NCBI GenBank assembly: GCA_016124795.1
Contig: WGNB01000070.1
Span: 1 to 34,861, forward strand
DNA: 34,861 bases
Reading direction: 5' to 3'
DNA from: Rhodopseudomonas sp.
Lineage (GTDB): Bacteria; Pseudomonadota; Alphaproteobacteria; Rhizobiales; Xanthobacteraceae
A model generated the notes under the pieces. It did no database searches, had not been told where the DNA came from, and was given only the letters and a program-made list of their open reading frames with translations. Position 1 is the first letter of the stretch. Each line of letters begins with the position of its first letter. This document shows, in pieces, positions 1 through 7,366 of this stretch. A program made the position numbers and the translations under genes.

Positions 1-1016
1 AACATCGCGCCGATGCCGAAGGCGGTCAGCTTGGTATGCGTGGTGTTGATGCCGAGCGCGCGGCAGGCGATCTCGTCCTCGCGCAAGGCTTCCCAGGCGC
101 GGCCGACCGGCAGCCGGCGCAGCCGCACCGTGACGAAGGCGGTCAGGAAGGCGAGCGCCAGGATGAGATAGTAAAGAAACAGGGTGCGGTAGACCGGCGA
201 GAATTCCAGTCCAAAGACGGCGGCAAAACCGTTGTCGTCGGCGTTGAAGGGAATGCCGAAAAAGCTCGGCCGCGGAATGCCGCTGATGCCGGCATAGCCG
301 TTGGTCAGATCGACGAAATTGACCAGCACGATACGAATGATTTCGCCGAAGGCCAGCGTCACGATGGCAAGGTAATCGCCGCGCAGCCGCAGCACCGGAA
401 AGCCGAGCAGGATGCCCCAGAACGACGACATCACGCCAGCCAGCGGCAGCAGGATCCAGAACGAGAAGCCGAACTCCTTGGCCAGCAGCGCATAGGCATA
501 GGCGCCGACCGCGTAGAAGGCGACATAGCCGAGGTCGAGCAGGCCGGCGAGACCGACCACGATGTTGAGGCCCCAGCCGAGCATCACGTAGATCAGAATC
601 TGGATGCCGAAATTGTCGACCCATTTCAGCGCGCCGCCCCAGCCGGCGGTGGCGATCACGACAAAGGGATAGACGATCGTGAAGCCGATCGCGAAAGGCA
701 CGAACCATTTGCCGACATGCAGCCGCCAGATCGGCGCCTGCGCGGCGACCGGCCGGTAGCGGCGCTTGTCGAGCCAGGGCGCGACGATGAAGGAATAAAG
801 CAGTCGGCCGGCGACGACGAAGGCGACGAGGCCGAACAGCAGCGGCCAGCGCGTCGTCAAAATCAGTTCGTTGCGGATATTGTTGACGGTGTGGAAGCCG
901 ACCAGCGGCAGGAACAGGCCGAAGGCCAGCAGCGCGGTGACGCCGGCGTCGCGCAACGAGCGCGTGGCATGGCTGCGCGTCGTTTGACCTTGTCCGGCTG
1001 GCCCCTGCGCGGTCAT
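1..1016 (-). CDS. livM: Branched-chain amino acid ABC transporter permease LivM (partial)
   Basis: Inner-membrane permease of a branched-chain amino acid type ABC importer; it would pair with LivH to form the channel. About 338 residues are visible before the left edge cuts the gene, so the C-terminal part is missing. The N-terminal ~80 residues form the extra membrane domain of long LivM proteins. The conserved cytoplasmic ATPase-contact loop (EALREDEIACRALGIN) lies near residue 310, just before the truncation. The ATG is separated from the livH stop by a single base (TGAGATG), which indicates translational coupling. The ATPases livG/livF and a binding protein are not in the window. Members of this family also carry aromatic acids, urea or amides, so the substrate is open. 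Confidence 0.93.
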   Translation of the reverse strand, partial: MTAQGPAGQGQTTRSHATRSLRDAGVTALLAFGLFLPLVGFHTVNNIRNELILTTRWPLLFGLVAFVVAGRLLYSFIVAPWLDKRRYRPVAAQAPIWRLHVGKWFVPFAIGFTIVYPFVVIATAGWGGALKWVDNFGIQILIYVMLGWGLNIVVGLAGLLDLGYVAFYAVGAYAYALLAKEFGFSFWILLPLAGVMSSFWGILLGFPVLRLRGDYLAIVTLAFGEIIRIVLVNFVDLTNGYAGISGIPRPSFFGIPFNADDNGFAAVFGLEFSPVYRTLFLYYLILALAFLTAFVTVRLRRLPVGRAWEALREDEIACRALGINTTHTKLTAFGIGAM

Positions 1017-1017
1017 C

Positions 1018-1935
1018 TCAGACCTTCTCGACATCGGGCCGGCCGAACAGGCCTTGCGGCAGGAAGATCAGGGTGATGGCGAGCACCGAGAAGGCGGCGA
1101 CATCCTTGTAGTCGATCGAGAAATAGGCCGACCACATGGTCTCGATCAGCCCGATCAGCAGGCCGCCGATCACCGCACCGGGCAGCGAGCCGATGCCGCC
1201 CAGCACCGCCGCGGTGAAGGCCTTAACGCCCGGGACGAAACCGTCGGAGAACGAGACCACGCCGTAATACATCAGGTACAAAGTGCCGGCGACGGCGGCG
1301 AGGGCTGCGGCGATGATGAAGGTAATCGAGATCGTCTGGTCGACATTGACGCCGACCAGCGCCGCCATTTTCTGGTCCTGCTCGCAGGCGCGCTGGGCAC
1401 GGCCGAGCCGGGTCTTGGCCACCAGATACCAGAAGCAGGCCAGCAGGACGGCGGTGACGCCCCAGATGATGAGCTGTTTATAGGACAGCGTGACGGCATA
1501 ATCGTTGTGGGTGAACAGCACGAATTCGCCGCGCACCATCGGCGGGATCGCCTTGTTGCGCGGGCCCTGGCTGACCTGGACGAAATTCGACAGGAAGATC
1601 GACATGCCGATCGCCGAGATCAGCGGCGCCAGCCGGAACGAACCGCGCAGCGGCCGGTAGGCGAGGCGCTCGATGATCCAGTTGACCAGCGAGGTGAACA
1701 GCATCGCCACGATCAGGACGATCAGCAGCGCGACCGCGATCGAGGTCACCCCGAGCCAGGTGGTCAGGATCAGGAACGCCACCAGGGCGACAAATGCCGA
1801 CACCATGAAAACATCGCCGTGGGCGAAATTGACCATGCCGATAATGCCGAACACCATGGTGTAACCGATGGCGATCAGGCCGTAGATAGAGCCGAGTGTG
1901 ATGCCGTTAATGAGCTGCTGGATGAATACGTCCAT
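1018..1935 (-). CDS. livH: Branched-chain amino acid ABC transporter permease LivH
   Basis: First gene of the minus-strand Liv-type import operon and partner permease of LivM. The 305-residue length is normal for LivH. The start MDVFIQQLINGITLGSIYGL is the classical LivH N-terminus, followed by the glycine-rich NFAHGD segment near residue 36. The ATPase-contact loop (RACEQDQKMAALVGVN) lies at about residues 182-197, and about eight hydrophobic segments span the protein. The gene stops one base before livM. No periplasmic binding-protein gene lies upstream; the 186 bp to the divergent hydroxylase gene must hold the promoter. The family call is secure. The substrate is inferred only as a branched-chain amino acid or a similar small molecule. 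Confidence 0.95.
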   Translation of the reverse strand: MDVFIQQLINGITLGSIYGLIAIGYTMVFGIIGMVNFAHGDVFMVSAFVALVAFLILTTWLGVTSIAVALLIVLIVAMLFTSLVNWIIERLAYRPLRGSFRLAPLISAIGMSIFLSNFVQVSQGPRNKAIPPMVRGEFVLFTHNDYAVTLSYKQLIIWGVTAVLLACFWYLVAKTRLGRAQRACEQDQKMAALVGVNVDQTISITFIIAAALAAVAGTLYLMYYGVVSFSDGFVPGVKAFTAAVLGGIGSLPGAVIGGLLIGLIETMWSAYFSIDYKDVAAFSVLAITLIFLPQGLFGRPDVEKV

Positions 1936-2107
1936 GCGTTCGCTCGCCTTCCCGAAAGGCCGGCCCGGCAGCCGGTCGTTTTGGTCCCCACATGCTAGGC
2001 TTAACAGGGCATGCCCGATGCGGCAACGCCAACCATTTGGCTATATACATCAATCGGCCGGGGCCGGAATCGATGGATGGAGCAATGACCGTGCCACGGC
2101 ATCGCGT

Positions 2108-2148
2108 CGCCATCGAAATCGATGGCGGAGGCAGGGAGCGATCAATTG
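2108..2148 (+). promoter_or_regulatory. Inverted repeat over the annotated ATG, and a better RBS for a TTG start
   Basis: A perfect 9-bp inverted repeat (CGCCATCGA, AA, TCGATGGCG; 2108-2127) contains the first possible ATG (2122), which has no Shine-Dalgarno sequence upstream. Just downstream, AGGGAG at 2133-2138 lies 7 bases before an in-frame TTG at 2146, an ideal spacing. The real start may therefore be TTG 2146 (product 8 residues shorter), leaving the palindrome in the 5' leader as a hairpin or operator. Confidence 0.5.
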
Positions 2149-3048
2149 AGCCCGACGCTTGAAATTGTTCTCCGGGTTGGCGGCGCCGTGCTGGTTTTCG
2201 GCGTGATGGCGCTGTGGGAGTGGGCGGCGCCGCGTCGCGTGCTGCTGGCCGGGCGTCGTCCGCGCTGGCCGGGCAATCTCGGCATCCTCGCGGTCGATAT
2301 CGTGGCGGTGCGGCTGCTGCTGCCGATCACCGCGGTCGGCGCCGCGCTGATTGCCGCGGCGAAGGGCTGGGGCGCGTCGGCTTGGCTAACATTGTGGGGC
2401 GTGCCGGACTGGGCCGTCTTCGTATTGAGCCTGATCGCGCTCGATCTCACGATTTATACCCAGCATGTGGTGTTTCATCATGTGCCGTGGCTGTGGCGGC
2501 TTCATCGTATGCACCATGCCGATATCGATATCGATGTCTCGACCGGCCTGCGGTTTCATCCGCTGGAGATTCTGATCTCGGCCGTCATCAAGATCGTCGC
2601 CGTGCTGGCGCTCGGTGTGCCGGCTCTGGCGGTGGTGGTGTTTGAAGTGGTGCTGAACACGACCGCGATGTTCAATCACAGCAATGTCGCGCTGCCGCCC
2701 CGGCTCGATCGGCTGGTCCGCCTGATCGTGGTGACGCCGCAGATGCATCAGGTCCATCATTCCATCGTGCGTGCCGAAACCGACAGCAATTTCGGTTTCA
2801 ATCTGCCGTGGTGGGATCGATTGTTCGGGACTTATCGTGCTGCGCCGGCGGCCGGTGACGGCGGTGCCGTCATCGGCCTGCCGGAGTTCCGCGACGAGAC
2901 GGAGCGCGGGTTGCTGGCTCTGGTTACGCAGCCGTTCCGCAGCGCTCGGTCTAAATCGCGGGCGCAGTCAGTGCGGTCCGCTTCAGTGCAGGCCGCCGAA
3001 CACCCAGATCAGCGCCAGGATCGGCAGCGGGATGCCGAGAAACCATAG
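2122..3048 (+). CDS. Sterol desaturase / fatty acid hydroxylase family membrane protein
   Basis: Integral-membrane di-iron hydroxylase of the fatty acid hydroxylase superfamily, predicted to oxidise a lipid or sterol-like substrate with O2. The histidine clusters that bind the two irons are visible: H115/H119/H120, HRMHH at 128-132, H146, H186 (NHSN) and HQVHH at 209-213. Hydrophobic segments lie near residues 12-33, 57-80, 97-112 and 150-180. The final ~35 residues are polar and low in complexity. They overlap, on the opposite strand, a 27-codon membrane-protein gene, so the tail may be poorly constrained. The start is uncertain: ATG 2122 lies in a palindrome without an RBS, whereas TTG 2146 has a good one. 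The substrate is unknown. Confidence 0.88.
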   Translation: MAEAGSDQLSPTLEIVLRVGGAVLVFGVMALWEWAAPRRVLLAGRRPRWPGNLGILAVDIVAVRLLLPITAVGAALIAAAKGWGASAWLTLWGVPDWAVFVLSLIALDLTIYTQHVVFHHVPWLWRLHRMHHADIDIDVSTGLRFHPLEILISAVIKIVAVLALGVPALAVVVFEVVLNTTAMFNHSNVALPPRLDRLVRLIVVTPQMHQVHHSIVRAETDSNFGFNLPWWDRLFGTYRAAPAAGDGGAVIGLPEFRDETERGLLALVTQPFRSARSKSRAQSVRSASVQAAEHPDQRQDRQRDAEKP

Positions 3049-3066
3049 CAATAAATAGCGTCCCAT
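2983..3066 (-). CDS. 27-residue single-pass membrane microprotein
   Basis: A very short gene encoding a protein of 27 residues that starts MGRYLLLWFLGIPLPILAL and ends in FGGLH. It is almost entirely one transmembrane helix with a Gly-Ile-Pro-Leu-Pro kink. The ATG at 3066 is preceded by GAGGG at 8-base spacing on the minus strand. I recall similar tiny proteins with a GxPxPIL core and a terminal GGLH in other proteobacteria, usually unannotated; that is memory, not a search result. Its last 66 bases are antisense to the 3' end of the hydroxylase gene. The reading frame continues upstream to another ATG at 3171, but the 35 extra residues look non-coding. Function unknown. Confidence 0.6.
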   Translation of the reverse strand: MGRYLLLWFLGIPLPILALIWVFGGLH

Positions 3067-3273
3067 CAGATGTCCCTCAGTCTTTGTTGCGTCGGGAAAT
3101 AAACGCCCGATGCGGTCGGGAGTTCCACTGAGGCGACGGCGGCGCGGCATGAAGCCGGCGGGATGGCGCAAGCGCCGGACCGGTTAATCTTAACGGGTCC
3201 ACGGCTTTTTTGCCCGGTAAGGTAAAGTTTTGGTTTCTTTTGAAATCGGCATTTGATGCGTCTATCGCTGGTG

Positions 3274-3290
3274 TCCTGATAGTCAGGAGG
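3274..3290 (+). promoter_or_regulatory. Hairpin sequestering a Shine-Dalgarno sequence
   Basis: TCCTGA-TAG-TCAGGA forms a perfect 6-bp stem (3274-3288) whose right arm contains most of the strong RBS AGGAGG (3285-3290), 5 bases before the ATG at 3296. In the RNA this hairpin could mask the ribosome site and make translation conditional. This is inference from sequence only. Confidence 0.4.
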
Positions 3291-3295
3291 ACGAC

Positions 3296-3859
3296 ATGCG
3301 AAAAGCTTCCGGCGCGACCGTTGCGATGATCATGGGCGTGGCTCTGTATTTCACGCTGTTCTGGGGCTACGACGCATTGCGCGTTTTGACCTCGCCGACT
3401 TACGGGCTTGAGGACGTCTGGCGTTCGCAATTCGTGTTCGGTGTCGGCGCGATTTTCCATCTCGCGCCCATGGGGCTGATCAAGCTGGCCGCCTTCTTCG
3501 GCGCGGTGAAGCTTGCCGTCGCGATCGTCTGCGCGGTTCATCTGGTCGACCGCTTGCGCACGCTCGCTGGCGGCACCGTTCGTTCCGATATTCTCGAGGG
3601 CGGTCTGATCGCGGTGGTCGCGGTCAGCCTCGTCGCGATCGGTCCGGCCGTCTGGTCGCACAATGACGAACTGGTGCGGTCGCTGGTCCTGCAACTGGCG
3701 CTGGCCGCATTGGCGACGGCGCTCAGCGCTGTCGAACGCAGTTACAACCGCGACGCAAACCGGCCCGTGAACCCGGCATCGCGTCTCGGCCTTGATTCCG
3801 ATGCGCCGATTGCGATCGACGCCAGCGCGGTCGCCGCCGCTCCTCGCCTGCACGCCTGA
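3296..3859 (+). CDS. Hypothetical four-helix membrane protein
   Basis: I do not recognise a named family. The 187-residue product has hydrophobic segments at about residues 7-25, 58-84, 101-120 and 127-146, so it is probably an inner-membrane protein with four helices. The region after residue 150 is soluble and Ala/Pro/Asp-rich. Translation probably starts at ATG 3296, 5 bases after AGGAGG, although the RBS lies in a hairpin. A second small membrane-protein gene follows 76 bases downstream in the same direction and may be co-transcribed. The codon pattern (G/C at third positions) and strong RBS support real coding. Confidence 0.7.
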   Translation: MRKASGATVAMIMGVALYFTLFWGYDALRVLTSPTYGLEDVWRSQFVFGVGAIFHLAPMGLIKLAAFFGAVKLAVAIVCAVHLVDRLRTLAGGTVRSDILEGGLIAVVAVSLVAIGPAVWSHNDELVRSLVLQLALAALATALSAVERSYNRDANRPVNPASRLGLDSDAPIAIDASAVAAAPRLHA

Positions 3860-3935
3860 CGCTTCGCGACGCGAACGTCTTCACGCCAAACGGCTGCCGG
3901 ATGCGACCGGCGCCGTCGTCATGGAGTGGCGACCG

Positions 3936-4070
3936 ATGCTCGACCGATTGATCGCCTTGTTATTGCTATGGGCGATGGAAGCCTGTTTCGCCTGGGGACT
4001 GGCGCAGGAATACGCCAGTTTCGTCAACGAAAAGCTTTCGCTGGTGCTGCGGGTCCTGAACGCCCATTAA
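3936..4070 (+). CDS. Small hypothetical membrane protein (44 residues)
   Basis: A short reading frame starting MLDRLIALLLLWAMEACFAW, with one hydrophobic helix at residues 4-20 and a polar C-terminus ending in LNAH. I chose the ATG at 3936 because GGAG lies 9 bases upstream (3922-3925). An in-frame ATG at 3921 would add five residues, and the frame stays open further upstream inside the previous gene. It sits 76 bases downstream of the four-helix membrane protein and may share its transcript. No family is recognised. It could be an accessory subunit or a chance frame. Confidence 0.45.
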   Translation: MLDRLIALLLLWAMEACFAWGLAQEYASFVNEKLSLVLRVLNAH

Positions 4071-4127
4071 CACGGGCATCGCGGCGATATGCGGCGAAGG
4101 CCCTCGATAAAAAAACAGCGCCGCGGC

Positions 4128-4517
4128 TTAAGAGCCCTTTGCGATCTCCGCGATGATCGCGGCGGCTTCCTTGAAGGCGTGATTGGCCGCCGGGACGCCG
4201 CAATAAATCGCCTGCTGCAAGATGATTTCCTTGATGTCGTCCTGCGAGAAGCCGCCTTCGTTGAGGGCGGCGCGGACATGCAGGCCGAATTCATCCCATT
4301 GCCCGAGCGCGATCATGGTGCCGATGACCAGAATGCGGCGGGTGCGGTCGTCGTAGTGCGGCCGCATCCAGACTTCACTCCAGGCGGCGCGGGTGATGAA
4401 GTCCTGAAATTCTTCGTTGAACGAATTCTTCTTGGCGTTGGCGCGGTCGACCCAGGCGGCGCCGAGCACCTGACGGCGCTTGGCCATGCCTTGGGCGTAG
4501 CGTTCTCTTTCATCCAT
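4128..4517 (-). CDS. pcaC: 4-carboxymuconolactone decarboxylase PcaC
   Basis: Decarboxylates gamma-carboxymuconolactone to beta-ketoadipate enol-lactone in the protocatechuate branch of the beta-ketoadipate pathway (cytoplasmic). The 129-residue product is the normal length and belongs to the CMD/AhpD-like fold. Recognisable features are the N-terminus MDERERYAQGMAKRRQVLG, the segment FITRAAWSEVWMRP at 40-53, the strongly conserved RRILVIGTMIALGQWDEF segment and the IILQQAIYCGVPAANHAF helix. It follows pcaD by 11 bases and is clearly co-transcribed with it. The start ATG at 4517 matches the family N-terminus. The reading frame remains open upstream right through pcaD, but that extension is a wrong-frame shadow. 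Confidence 0.95.
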   Translation of the reverse strand: MDERERYAQGMAKRRQVLGAAWVDRANAKKNSFNEEFQDFITRAAWSEVWMRPHYDDRTRRILVIGTMIALGQWDEFGLHVRAALNEGGFSQDDIKEIILQQAIYCGVPAANHAFKEAAAIIAEIAKGS

Positions 4518-4528
4518 GGTGACGGCTC

Positions 4529-5311
4529 TCAGGACTGGAGGAAGTTCAGGACGGTTTCGGTATAGAGCCTGGGTTGCTCCATATTGGCGATATGGGCCGC
4601 GTCCAGGCTGACGAGGCGGGCGCCGGGGATTTGCGCGGCGATGGCTTCGCCCTGTGCCGGCGGCGTCGCCGGATCCTGGGCGCCGACGATCACCAAAGTC
4701 GGTGCCTTGATCGACGGATTGCTGGCGCGAAAATCCATGTCGCGGATCGCCTGGCAGCAGGCGACATAGCCGCCTTTGTCGGTGGTCATGAAGATCGCCT
4801 TCATCCGCGCAATCGTTTCCGGCGAACGGGCGCGGAAGCCGGCGGTGAACCAGCGCTCCATATTGGGGTCGACCAGTTTTTCCAGGCCATTGTCGCGCAG
4901 GAACCGGATGCGGTCGTCCCAGCCGCTTTTGTCGGCGTAATAAGCGTTGGTATTCGACAGGACGAGTTTGTTGATCCGCTGCGGCGCATTGGCGCCGAGC
5001 CACTGACCGACCATGCCGCCCATCGACAGGCCGCACCAGTGGGTGCTTTCGACCTTGAGCGCATCGAGCACGGCGAGAACATCCCGTCCGAAGCGCTCCA
5101 TCGAATAGGGACCGGCCGGCGCGCCGGAACGGCCATGGCCGCGCCGGTCGTAGCGGATGACGCGGAAATGCTCGGCCCATGCGGCGATCTGGTCGTCCCA
5201 CATGTTTAGGTTGGTGCCGAGCGAATTCGACAGCATCAGCGCCGGCGCCCGGTCGGAGCCCGAGACCTCGACGTTGATCGGGCATCCGTCGTCGACATTG
5301 ATGATCGGCAT
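4529..5311 (-). CDS. pcaD: 3-oxoadipate enol-lactonase PcaD
   Basis: Alpha/beta-hydrolase that opens beta-ketoadipate enol-lactone to beta-ketoadipate, the step directly after PcaC. The 260-residue product shows the nucleophile elbow GLSMGG with Ser96, the acid Asp213 in VGAQDPATPP and the catalytic His240 in DAAHIAN. The RYDRRGHGRS segment near residue 53 is typical of PcaD. It is the first gene of a two-gene minus-strand operon with pcaC. The rest of the pathway (pcaHG, pcaB, pcaIJ, pcaF) is not in the window. The upstream region is shared with the divergent coxG gene. No clear PcaQ-type operator was found there. Confidence 0.94.
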   Translation of the reverse strand: MPIINVDDGCPINVEVSGSDRAPALMLSNSLGTNLNMWDDQIAAWAEHFRVIRYDRRGHGRSGAPAGPYSMERFGRDVLAVLDALKVESTHWCGLSMGGMVGQWLGANAPQRINKLVLSNTNAYYADKSGWDDRIRFLRDNGLEKLVDPNMERWFTAGFRARSPETIARMKAIFMTTDKGGYVACCQAIRDMDFRASNPSIKAPTLVIVGAQDPATPPAQGEAIAAQIPGARLVSLDAAHIANMEQPRLYTETVLNFLQS

Positions 5312-5517
5312 GAAATTCCTCCCTGATTCCGGCTGTCTTTGTCGGGATCGTCAGTCCGGCCGATGCGGCTGGCGTCAGCGGCACACTTAATGCGGTCCTG
5401 GCCTGCTGCAAAGCCCCTTTTCAGGCGCGGCCGGAGGGCTTAAGTCGTGGGCCGAGTTTCGGACATGGTTTGATTTGAGCCCGGCTGGGCAATTGACGCA
5501 TAACGGAGATGGCTGCG

Positions 5518-5970
5518 ATGGCGATGACGATGACAGGTGAGGTTCAACTCCCGGCCAGCCGTGAGGTGGTTTACGCCAAACTCAACGACCCCGAGGTGCT
5601 CAAGGCCTGCATTCCCGGTTGCGAGACCCTGACGATGAGTTCGCCGACCGAATTCTCGGCGGTGGCCGTCACCAAGATCGGTCCCGTCAAGGCGCGCTTC
5701 AAAGGCAACGTCCACCTGACCGACCTCGATCCGCCGAACGGTTACAAGATCTCGGGCGAGGGCGATGGCGGCGTGGCGGGCTTTGCCAAGGGCGGCGCGA
5801 CCGTGACCTTGACCGAGAAGGATGGCGGCACGCTGCTGACCTATAATGTCGAGGCCCAGATCGGCGGCAAATTGGCGCAGCTCGGTCAGCGCCTGGTCAA
5901 TGGCGCGGCCAAGAAAACCGCCGACGATTTCTTCAAGAATTTCGCCGCGACCATGACCGCCGGGGCCTGA
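5518..5970 (+). CDS. coxG: CoxG family protein (CO dehydrogenase subunit G, SRPBCC fold)
   Basis: Member of the CoxG/SRPBCC helix-grip family, found with molybdenum CO-dehydrogenase-type enzymes; in Oligotropha CoxG is linked to membrane attachment of the enzyme. The family signature NDPEVLKACIPGCE is present near residues 23-36, followed by KIGPVKARFKG and a late glycine-rich GGKLAQLGQRLV segment. The C-terminus has no membrane anchor, so this is the short form. GGAG at 5505-5508 touches an earlier ATG (5509) but lies 9 bases from ATG 5518, which I prefer; ATG 5524 is also possible. A strong terminator follows. The catalytic cox-like genes begin 0.8 kb downstream on the same strand. Confidence 0.88.
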   Translation: MAMTMTGEVQLPASREVVYAKLNDPEVLKACIPGCETLTMSSPTEFSAVAVTKIGPVKARFKGNVHLTDLDPPNGYKISGEGDGGVAGFAKGGATVTLTEKDGGTLLTYNVEAQIGGKLAQLGQRLVNGAAKKTADDFFKNFAATMTAGA

Positions 5971-6026
5971 TCGGTCCGGTCGGCAGTCTGTCGAAGTCGA
6001 GAAGATCTTTGATTTGAAGCCGTGAG

Positions 6027-6060
6027 AAAAAGCCGTCCCGGATGTCCGGGGCGGCTTTTT
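6027..6060. terminator. Bidirectional Rho-independent terminator
   Basis: AAAAAGCCGTCCCGG, loop ATGT, CCGGGGCGGCTTTTT: a 15-bp stem with one G-T pair, flanked by A5 and T5 tracts, so it can end transcription from both sides. It lies between the convergent coxG (+) and BA14K-like (-) genes. Confidence 0.93.
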
Positions 6061-6082
6061 CCATGCCTTGGGTCGCGCGTGG

Positions 6083-6388
6083 TTACGGGCAGGGATGGCG
6101 ATAGCCGTCATAGCCGAGATAAGTCCCCGAATAGGGATCGTAGGACTTGAACCGCGACAGGCAGTATTGCACCGCGCCGTCGTCATAGCCGTATCCGCGA
6201 CGGTAGTAATAAGGCTGCTGCGATGCGAGCACGCCGCCGAGGATCGCACCGGCGGCAAGACCGGCGATGGCGGCGCCGCCGCCGCCGTGGTGGTGATGTC
6301 GCCAGCGGGCGTCGGCGGGAGCTGTCGCCAGCATACTGATGGCGGCGAACGAAACGACGGCGACCGCGGCCATTGTCTTGATGCGCAT
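6083..6388 (-). CDS. BA14K-like secreted protein
   Basis: Small exported protein of the BA14K family, common in Brucella and other Hyphomicrobiales; the Brucella member is an immunoreactive protein, but the cellular role is not clear. The 101-residue product begins with a signal peptide (about residues 1-26, cleavage near ADA-RW). A His4-Gly4 stretch follows, then a glycine-zipper-like hydrophobic segment (AIAGLAAGAILGGVLA), a Tyr-rich stretch and the diagnostic ending CLSRFKSYDPYSGTYLGYDG with a final HPCP. I chose ATG 6388 because GAGG lies 8 bases upstream and the signal peptide begins there; the frame is open further upstream without coding character. Confidence 0.85.
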   Translation of the reverse strand: MRIKTMAAVAVVSFAAISMLATAPADARWRHHHHGGGGAAIAGLAAGAILGGVLASQQPYYYRRGYGYDDGAVQYCLSRFKSYDPYSGTYLGYDGYRHPCP

Positions 6389-6769
6389 GATCTTCACCTC
6401 AATCTTTCCCGGCGATTTTCCGGGGCAAAGGATTTTCCGGGCGACCGGATGTCTTGGGGGTAAAGCCCTGGACGTCGGCACGGTTCCGTTAAATTCCCGC
6501 AAGTGTTCTCGGCTGCGCGGAAGGGTTGTCATATTTCGCGTCCAATACCGAAATTGGGTCAAAAACGACGGGATTTCGACCTGCGCCGGTCCGCCATGCG
6601 GCACTTATCCGATGGAATCCCTTGACCGGGCTACCGCTCGGGGTTCAGAGTTAGTCTAGTTCAAATACATATCTGGCTGGAAATCGGCCGGAATCCGTAG
6701 TCGTGCCGCTGACGCCCTGCCGGGCGAGGCGAAAAGTGGGCCTTTGGCCCCGAATTTGGGAGGAAGGTC
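6389..6769. other. Divergent intergenic region with an 11-bp direct repeat
   Basis: This 381-bp stretch separates the BA14K-like gene from the Mo-hydroxylase operon and must hold both promoters. GATTTTCCGGG occurs twice (6414-6424 and 6431-6441) with a 17-bp period, in the leader of the BA14K-like gene. No convincing sigma-70 promoter, riboswitch or small gene was recognised. Confidence 0.5.
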
Positions 6770-7243
<474 letters not shown>

Positions 7244-7366
7244 ACGCCAGGAACGGGAGCAACCAGCCGCAGCGCGACGCGGGCCAGAACTTGATTCAAG
7301 CTTTGGGCTCTATCAACTTGGCTTCTGAACAAGGTCGATAAAAACGACAATGGGAGGAGACTGCCA

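Noticed and set aside
36..1076. Long plus-strand open frame opposite livM
   Set aside because: Its product is Asp/Arg/Gln/Gly-rich low-complexity, the usual artefact of the frame opposite a G/C-third-position gene; livM on the other strand has full family motifs.
4109..4130. Rho-independent terminator after pcaC
   Set aside because: A run of seven T on the minus strand follows a G/C-rich stretch, but no stem longer than about 4 bp can be formed.
4128..5411. 427-codon fusion of PcaC with an N-terminal extension
   Set aside because: The extension runs through pcaD in the wrong frame and has no domain; PcaC alone has the normal 129 residues and its own start.
6462..6487. EcfG-type stress promoter (GGAAC...) before the BA14K-like gene on the minus strand
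   Set aside because: GGAAC is present, but at N16-17 spacing the -10 reads GCTT/CTTT and not CGTT; too weak to claim.
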